Source: JAGXQV01 sp964505475 (GTDB lineage: Bacteria; Pseudomonadota; Gammaproteobacteria; Burkholderiales; Sulfuricellaceae). Taken from it: a stretch of 64,000 bases of DNA. The stretch lies in assembly GCA_964505475.1 (NCBI GenBank), contig CAZDIJ010000007.1:8606-72605 (forward strand), given 5' to 3'. The notes beneath the pieces were generated by a model. It was not told the DNA's origin. It worked only from the letters and a program-made list of their open reading frames with translations, and did no database searches. This document shows positions 60,532 through 64,000 of this stretch, in pieces. Numbering within the stretch: the first letter of the stretch is position 1; each line of letters begins with the position of its first letter. The position numbers were made by a program, and so were the translations under genes.

Positions 60532-62367
60532 ATGAGTCTTTCCCTCAACCAGGAACCCTTCGTCGCCAGCGTCTCCCGCCGCATCTGGGAGGCCAAGTAC
60601 CGCTACCGCGACGAGCGGGGCATCCACGACCATTCCGTCGAGGATACCTGGCGCCGCGTGGCGCGCGCCCTGGCAGAGGCGGAAGGCGAGCGGCGCGGGG
60701 TCTGGGAGCAGCATTTCTACGAACTGCTGGCGGATTTCCGCTTCCTGCCCGGCGGGCGCATCCTCGCCGGGGCGGGCACCGCGCATCGGGTGACGCTGTT
60801 CAATTGCTTCGTGATGGGCGCCGTCGAGGATTCCCTCGACGGGATTTTCGACGCTCTCAAGGAAGGCGCGCTCACCATGCAGCAGGGCGGCGGGGTGGGC
60901 TACGATTTTTCCACCCTGCGCCCCAGCGGCGAACCGGCGCACGGCGTCGGGGTGAACGCTTCCGGCCCGGTGTCATTCATGCGCATCTGGGACGCCATGT
61001 GCGCCACCATCCTTTCCACCGGGGCGCGGCGCGGGGCGATGATGGCGACGCTGCGCTGCGACCACCCGGACATCGAGGAATTCATCGCCGCCAAGCGCGC
61101 CCCCGGCGCGCTGCGCCATTTCAACCTGTCGGTGCTGGTGAGCGACCCATTCATGGCGGCGGTGCGGGAGGATGCCGAATGGCCGCTGGTGTTCCCGCTC
61201 GCCGCCGGCGAAAGCCACGGCGGAGAAACCCTGGCGCGCGCCTGGTCCGGCGGCGCGACGCCGCGCCCCTGCCGGGTGGCGCGGCGGGTGGCGGCGCGCG
61301 GACTGTGGGACAAGATCATGCGCGCGACCTACGATTACGCCGAGCCGGGGGTGATCTTCATCGACCGCGTCAACCGCCTCAACAATCTGGGTTATTGCGA
61401 ATCCATCAGCGCCACCAACCCCTGCGGCGAGATTCCCCTGCCGCCCTACGGCGCCTGCAATCTCGGCTCGCTCAACCTGACCCGCTTCGTCCACGCGCCC
61501 TTCACCCCGGAAGCGGCGCTGGACATGGAGGCCATCCGCGCCAGCGCGGCGCTCGCCACCCGCCTGCTCGACAATGTTTACCAGGTTTCGCATTTTCCCC
61601 TGCCGCGGCAGGCCGAAACCGCGCACGCCTCGCGCCGCCTCGGGCTGGGCTTGACCGGTCTGGGCGACGCCCTGGCGATGCTCGGCATCGTCTACGGCGG
61701 CGCCGAATCCATCGCCCTGGCCGGAAAAATCATGGAAACCGTGTGCCATGCCGCCTACCGCGCCTCGGCCGGACTGGCGCGGGAAAAAGGCGCTTTCCCG
61801 GCTTTCCGCGCCGACGCCTATCTGGATGGCGAATTCGTCCGCGCCCTGCCTAGCGACATCCGCGACGCCATCCGCCAGTACGGCATCCGCAACAGCCATC
61901 TCACCGCCATCGCCCCCACCGGCACCGTCAGCCTGCTGGCCAACAACGTGTCGAGCGGGCTGGAGCCGATCTACGATTTCGCCTACACCCGCCACATCCG
62001 CAAGGCGGACGGCACGGTCAGCGCCGCGCGGGTGGAGGATTACGCCTACCGGCTGTTCCGCCAACTGCGCGGGACGAAGGCCGCCTTGCCGCCGGCGCTG
62101 GCGCGCGCCGCCGCCATCCCCCCCGCCGCCCACCTGGCGATGCAGGCGGCGCTGCAAGCCCACGTCGACAATTCGATTTCCAAGACCATCAACGTGCCGC
62201 CCGACTACCCCTTCGAGGACTTCCGCTCGCTCTACGAAAGCGCCTACGAGCACGGTCTGAAAGGCTGCACCACCTTCCGCCCCAACCCGGTGACCGGCCA
62301 GGTGCTGGAATCCGGCGCGGCGGAGGAAGGCTCGCAATGCTGCACCCTAGAGCGCGAGGCCGACTGA
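60532..62367 (+). CDS. nrdJ: Adenosylcobalamin-dependent (class II) ribonucleotide reductase
   Basis: A 611-residue class II RNR catalytic chain, B12-dependent, needing no small subunit. It has the fold's active-site motifs: VTLFNCFVMGAVEDSLDGIF (first redox cysteine), GGGVGYDFSTLRP, TNPCGEIPLPPYGACNLGSLNL (shown here as the NxCxE radical motif plus the second redox cysteine), APTGTVSLLANNVSSGLEP, and a C-terminal cysteine pair (GSQCC) for re-reduction. There is no N-terminal ATP cone, so overall activity regulation is probably absent. AAGGAAG precedes the ATG. pcm starts one base after its stop. Confidence 0.93.
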   Translation: MSLSLNQEPFVASVSRRIWEAKYRYRDERGIHDHSVEDTWRRVARALAEAEGERRGVWEQHFYELLADFRFLPGGRILAGAGTAHRVTLFNCFVMGAVEDSLDGIFDALKEGALTMQQGGGVGYDFSTLRPSGEPAHGVGVNASGPVSFMRIWDAMCATILSTGARRGAMMATLRCDHPDIEEFIAAKRAPGALRHFNLSVLVSDPFMAAVREDAEWPLVFPLAAGESHGGETLARAWSGGATPRPCRVARRVAARGLWDKIMRATYDYAEPGVIFIDRVNRLNNLGYCESISATNPCGEIPLPPYGACNLGSLNLTRFVHAPFTPEAALDMEAIRASAALATRLLDNVYQVSHFPLPRQAETAHASRRLGLGLTGLGDALAMLGIVYGGAESIALAGKIMETVCHAAYRASAGLAREKGAFPAFRADAYLDGEFVRALPSDIRDAIRQYGIRNSHLTAIAPTGTVSLLANNVSSGLEPIYDFAYTRHIRKADGTVSAARVEDYAYRLFRQLRGTKAALPPALARAAAIPPAAHLAMQAALQAHVDNSISKTINVPPDYPFEDFRSLYESAYEHGLKGCTTFRPNPVTGQVLESGAAEEGSQCCTLEREAD

Positions 62368-62368
62368 C

Positions 62369-63046
62369 GTGGACGACGAGCGCCTCCTGGAACGGGAAAG
62401 GATGATCGGCGACATCCTGCGGGAAACCCGCTACATGCGCGGCGCCATCGCCAAGGAGACGCTCGACGCCAAGGTGCTCGCGGCGATCCGCGCCGTGCCG
62501 CGCCATGCCTTCGTCCCCGCCGAACTGGCGGAGCATGCCTACGGCAACCATCCCCTGCCGATCGGCCACGGCCAGACCATCTCCCAACCCTTCATCGTCG
62601 CCCTGATGAGCGACCTGCTCGGCCTGCCGGACAACGCCAGCGTGCTCGAAGTGGGCACCGGCTCCGGCTACCAGGGCGCGGTGCTGGCGCACCTGGCGCG
62701 GCGGGTGTACAGCGTCGAAATCGTCCCGCACCTGGCGCGCCAGGCGGCGCGGCGTTTCGCCGATCTCGGCCTCGCCAACGTCGAAGTGCGTTGCGGCGAC
62801 GGCTACCAGGGCTGGCCGGAACACGCTCCCTACGACGGCATCGTCGTCACCGCCGCCGCCCCCCATATTCCCCAACCGCTGCTCGATCAACTCAAGCCCG
62901 GCGCGCGGCTGGTGATCCCGGTGGGCTTGCCCTTCATGCCGCAAAGCCTGCTGGTGGCGACCAAGCATGCCGACGGCGGCGCGAGCCTCCATAACGTGCT
63001 GGCGGTCGCCTTCGTGCCGCTGACCGGCGAAGCCCGGGACGAATAG
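62369..63046 (+). CDS. pcm: Protein-L-isoaspartate O-methyltransferase
   Basis: A 225-residue SAM-dependent repair enzyme for isoaspartyl residues. The sequence has VPRHAFVPAELAEHAYGNHP, LPIGHGQTISQPFIVALM, the SAM motif VLEVGTGSGYQGAVLAHL, VYSVEIVPHLARQA and DGIVVTAAAPHIPQPLLDQL. The start is GTG at 62369, one base past the nrdJ stop, so the two are co-transcribed. Confidence 0.95.
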   Translation: MDDERLLERERMIGDILRETRYMRGAIAKETLDAKVLAAIRAVPRHAFVPAELAEHAYGNHPLPIGHGQTISQPFIVALMSDLLGLPDNASVLEVGTGSGYQGAVLAHLARRVYSVEIVPHLARQAARRFADLGLANVEVRCGDGYQGWPEHAPYDGIVVTAAAPHIPQPLLDQLKPGARLVIPVGLPFMPQSLLVATKHADGGASLHNVLAVAFVPLTGEARDE

Positions 63047-63123
63047 AAGTAATGATCGACCGTGAGGCCGCGAGAAAGAAGACCAATCGAGTCTGAAACC
63101 TGCGGTCGCCCCCCTATTGGCGA

Positions 63124-63219
63124 CATGCCTCTAAACTATTCTCAGCAAACGTCCACGCTCTCCCTTGCGCGCATAGCGCGCGGGGGAGGGGCGATAGCTG
63201 AGAATAGTTTAGAGGCATA
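63124..63219. mobile_element. MITE-like element, short form, near-perfect copy
   Basis: 96 bases with perfect 21-bp terminal inverted repeats (ATGCCTCTAAACTATTCTCA... and its complement) around one GC-rich hairpin (CTCCCTTGCGCGCATAGCGC). Exact 8-bp target duplications ATTGGCGA lie at 63116-63123 and 63220-63227. This is the best type copy in the window. It sits between pcm and the toxin-antitoxin operator. Confidence 0.94.
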
Positions 63220-63258
63220 ATTGGCGATGCAATTCCCGACATGGCCGCCTTGAAAAAA

Positions 63259-63282
63259 TGTCCATTATAGCCACAATGGACA
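63259..63282 (+). promoter_or_regulatory. Operator/promoter of the Phd-ParE-like pair
   Basis: TGTCCATT (63259-63266) and AATGGACA (63275-63282) form an exact inverted repeat with an 8-base spacer. TTGAAA (63250-63255) and CACAAT (63272-63277), 16 bases apart, are a plausible promoter overlapped by the palindrome, fitting antitoxin autorepression. Confidence 0.65.
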
Positions 63283-63312
63283 CAACGAATCGTAACCTTC
63301 AAAGGTATATCC

Positions 63313-63627
63313 ATGAAAGTCATGACAGCGAGGGAAGCCAAAAACCACTTCGGGGAATTCCTCGACGCCGCGCAACGCGAACCGGTGGTCATTACCAAGA
63401 ACAACCGGCCTGTCGGCATCATGATCTCGATTCAGGATGCCGCCGACACGGTGTTTCCCGAGATGATGCTGGATAATGCGCCTGGATACGACGCCTGGGT
63501 GCTCGACAAAGTCACCAGCACCCTACGCCGCGTCGATAGCGGAGAATCCGCCACTATCGAGCACGAGGATGCGATGCGGCAACTCCGCGACCGCCTCAAG
63601 GCCAAGCTTCCCAAGGCGGCCGCCTGA
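63313..63627 (+). CDS. Phd/YefM-family antitoxin
   Basis: A 104-residue antitoxin. The N-terminal DNA-binding fold is MKVMTAREAKNHFGEFLDAA, then REPVVITKNNRPVGIMISIQ, the family signature. The C-terminal part, which would wrap the toxin, is charged. The start has AAAGG upstream. It precedes the toxin gene by eight bases. The C-terminal tail is longer than in minimal Phd proteins. Confidence 0.9.
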   Translation: MKVMTAREAKNHFGEFLDAAQREPVVITKNNRPVGIMISIQDAADTVFPEMMLDNAPGYDAWVLDKVTSTLRRVDSGESATIEHEDAMRQLRDRLKAKLPKAAA

Positions 63628-63635
63628 CCGACGGC

Positions 63636-63932
63636 ATGCGGATCGTCTGGACAACCGAGGCGCTCTCCGACTTTGAAAACATCCTCGCCTATTACCTCCA
63701 GAAAGCCGGGACAGCAACCGCGGAAGCCGTCGAGCGCCGCACCGTCTCGCAGATTGAAATGCTCCGGGACTTCCCCGAACGGGTACGGGTACGGGTACGC
63801 GCAAGCGACCGCATCCCCGGGACAGGGGAGGCGGTCATGTATCGGCTACCCTACATCGCATTCATTCGGATCGCAGGCGACGCCATCCAGGTGTTGAATA
63901 TCGCGCATACCGCGCGGAAATTCCCCGAGTAA
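63636..63932 (+). CDS. ParE/RelE-family toxin
   Basis: A 98-residue RelE/ParE-fold protein: MRIVWTTEALSDFENILAYY, then EMLRDFPERVRVRVRASDRI, YRLPYIAFIRI and the C-terminal INxxHTARxFP-like IAHTARKFPE, which is typical of ParE toxins (gyrase poisons). The segment 63781-63798 is three tandem GGGTAC hexamers, adding Arg-Val repeats without changing frame. It pairs with the preceding antitoxin. Confidence 0.9.
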   Translation: MRIVWTTEALSDFENILAYYLQKAGTATAEAVERRTVSQIEMLRDFPERVRVRVRASDRIPGTGEAVMYRLPYIAFIRIAGDAIQVLNIAHTARKFPE

Positions 63933-64000
63933 GGGGTAGTACGCCGATTTAGAGCCTATTTCAGTAGTATCCATGCCCCGCGCCGGAACCATTTGGGGCG

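Overview
The window is GC-rich, densely coding chromosomal DNA that reads as a betaproteobacterium, plausibly a Nitrosomonadales or Rhodocyclales-like respiratory environmental species. The evidence is gene order: petABC followed by sspAB, the block ffh / rpsP-rimM-trmD-rplS, ypjD beside a CorC/CNNM protein, pilBCD-coaE near zapD-yacG, and a B12-dependent ribonucleotide reductase. No rRNA, tRNA or CRISPR array was recognised.

Layout. 0-10 kb: the N-terminus of a type I methyltransferase (hsdM) runs off the left edge, then an SDR oxidoreductase, sspB-sspA, the cytochrome bc1 operon, a Nif3-like protein divergent from a DegS-type protease, a Xer recombinase, ogt, and an exported repeat-type protein whose signal peptide carries a mobile-element insertion. 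10-26 kb: housekeeping translation and SRP genes, ypjD/corB, pilBCD, coaE, then a block inserted before zapD-yacG that carries a toxin-antitoxin pair, a GST and a two-component system. 26-34 kb: a metabolic cluster of metallo-hydrolase, CitE-like lyase, acyl-CoA ligase, class I fumarase and alpha/beta hydrolase behind a palindromic operator. It is laced with GC-rich repeats and ends in a lipoprotein gene broken by a mobile element. 34-35.7 kb: repeat-rich DNA and a DnaJ-related gene.

35.7-60.2 kb is the outstanding region: fifteen consecutive minus-strand genes, nearly all signal transduction. They include a receiver domain fused to a PilB/GspE ATPase, four histidine kinases, an MglA-like Ras GTPase, stand-alone and double receivers, two GGDEF-EAL-receiver proteins, an HDOD protein, a FIST (NosP-type) sensor and a receiver-HD-GYP protein. 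No regulator here carries a DNA-binding output; outputs are c-di-GMP turnover, a small GTPase and a pilus-type ATPase. I infer a c-di-GMP and surface-motility control island. 60.5-64 kb holds nrdJ, pcm and a Phd/ParE-type toxin-antitoxin pair.

A short inverted-repeat element (ends near ATGCCTCTAAACTATT, about 96-175 bp) occurs six times. Five copies have recognisable 8-bp target duplications. One copy breaks a lipoprotein gene, one sits in frame inside a signal peptide, and one landed on a ribosome-binding site and duplicated it.
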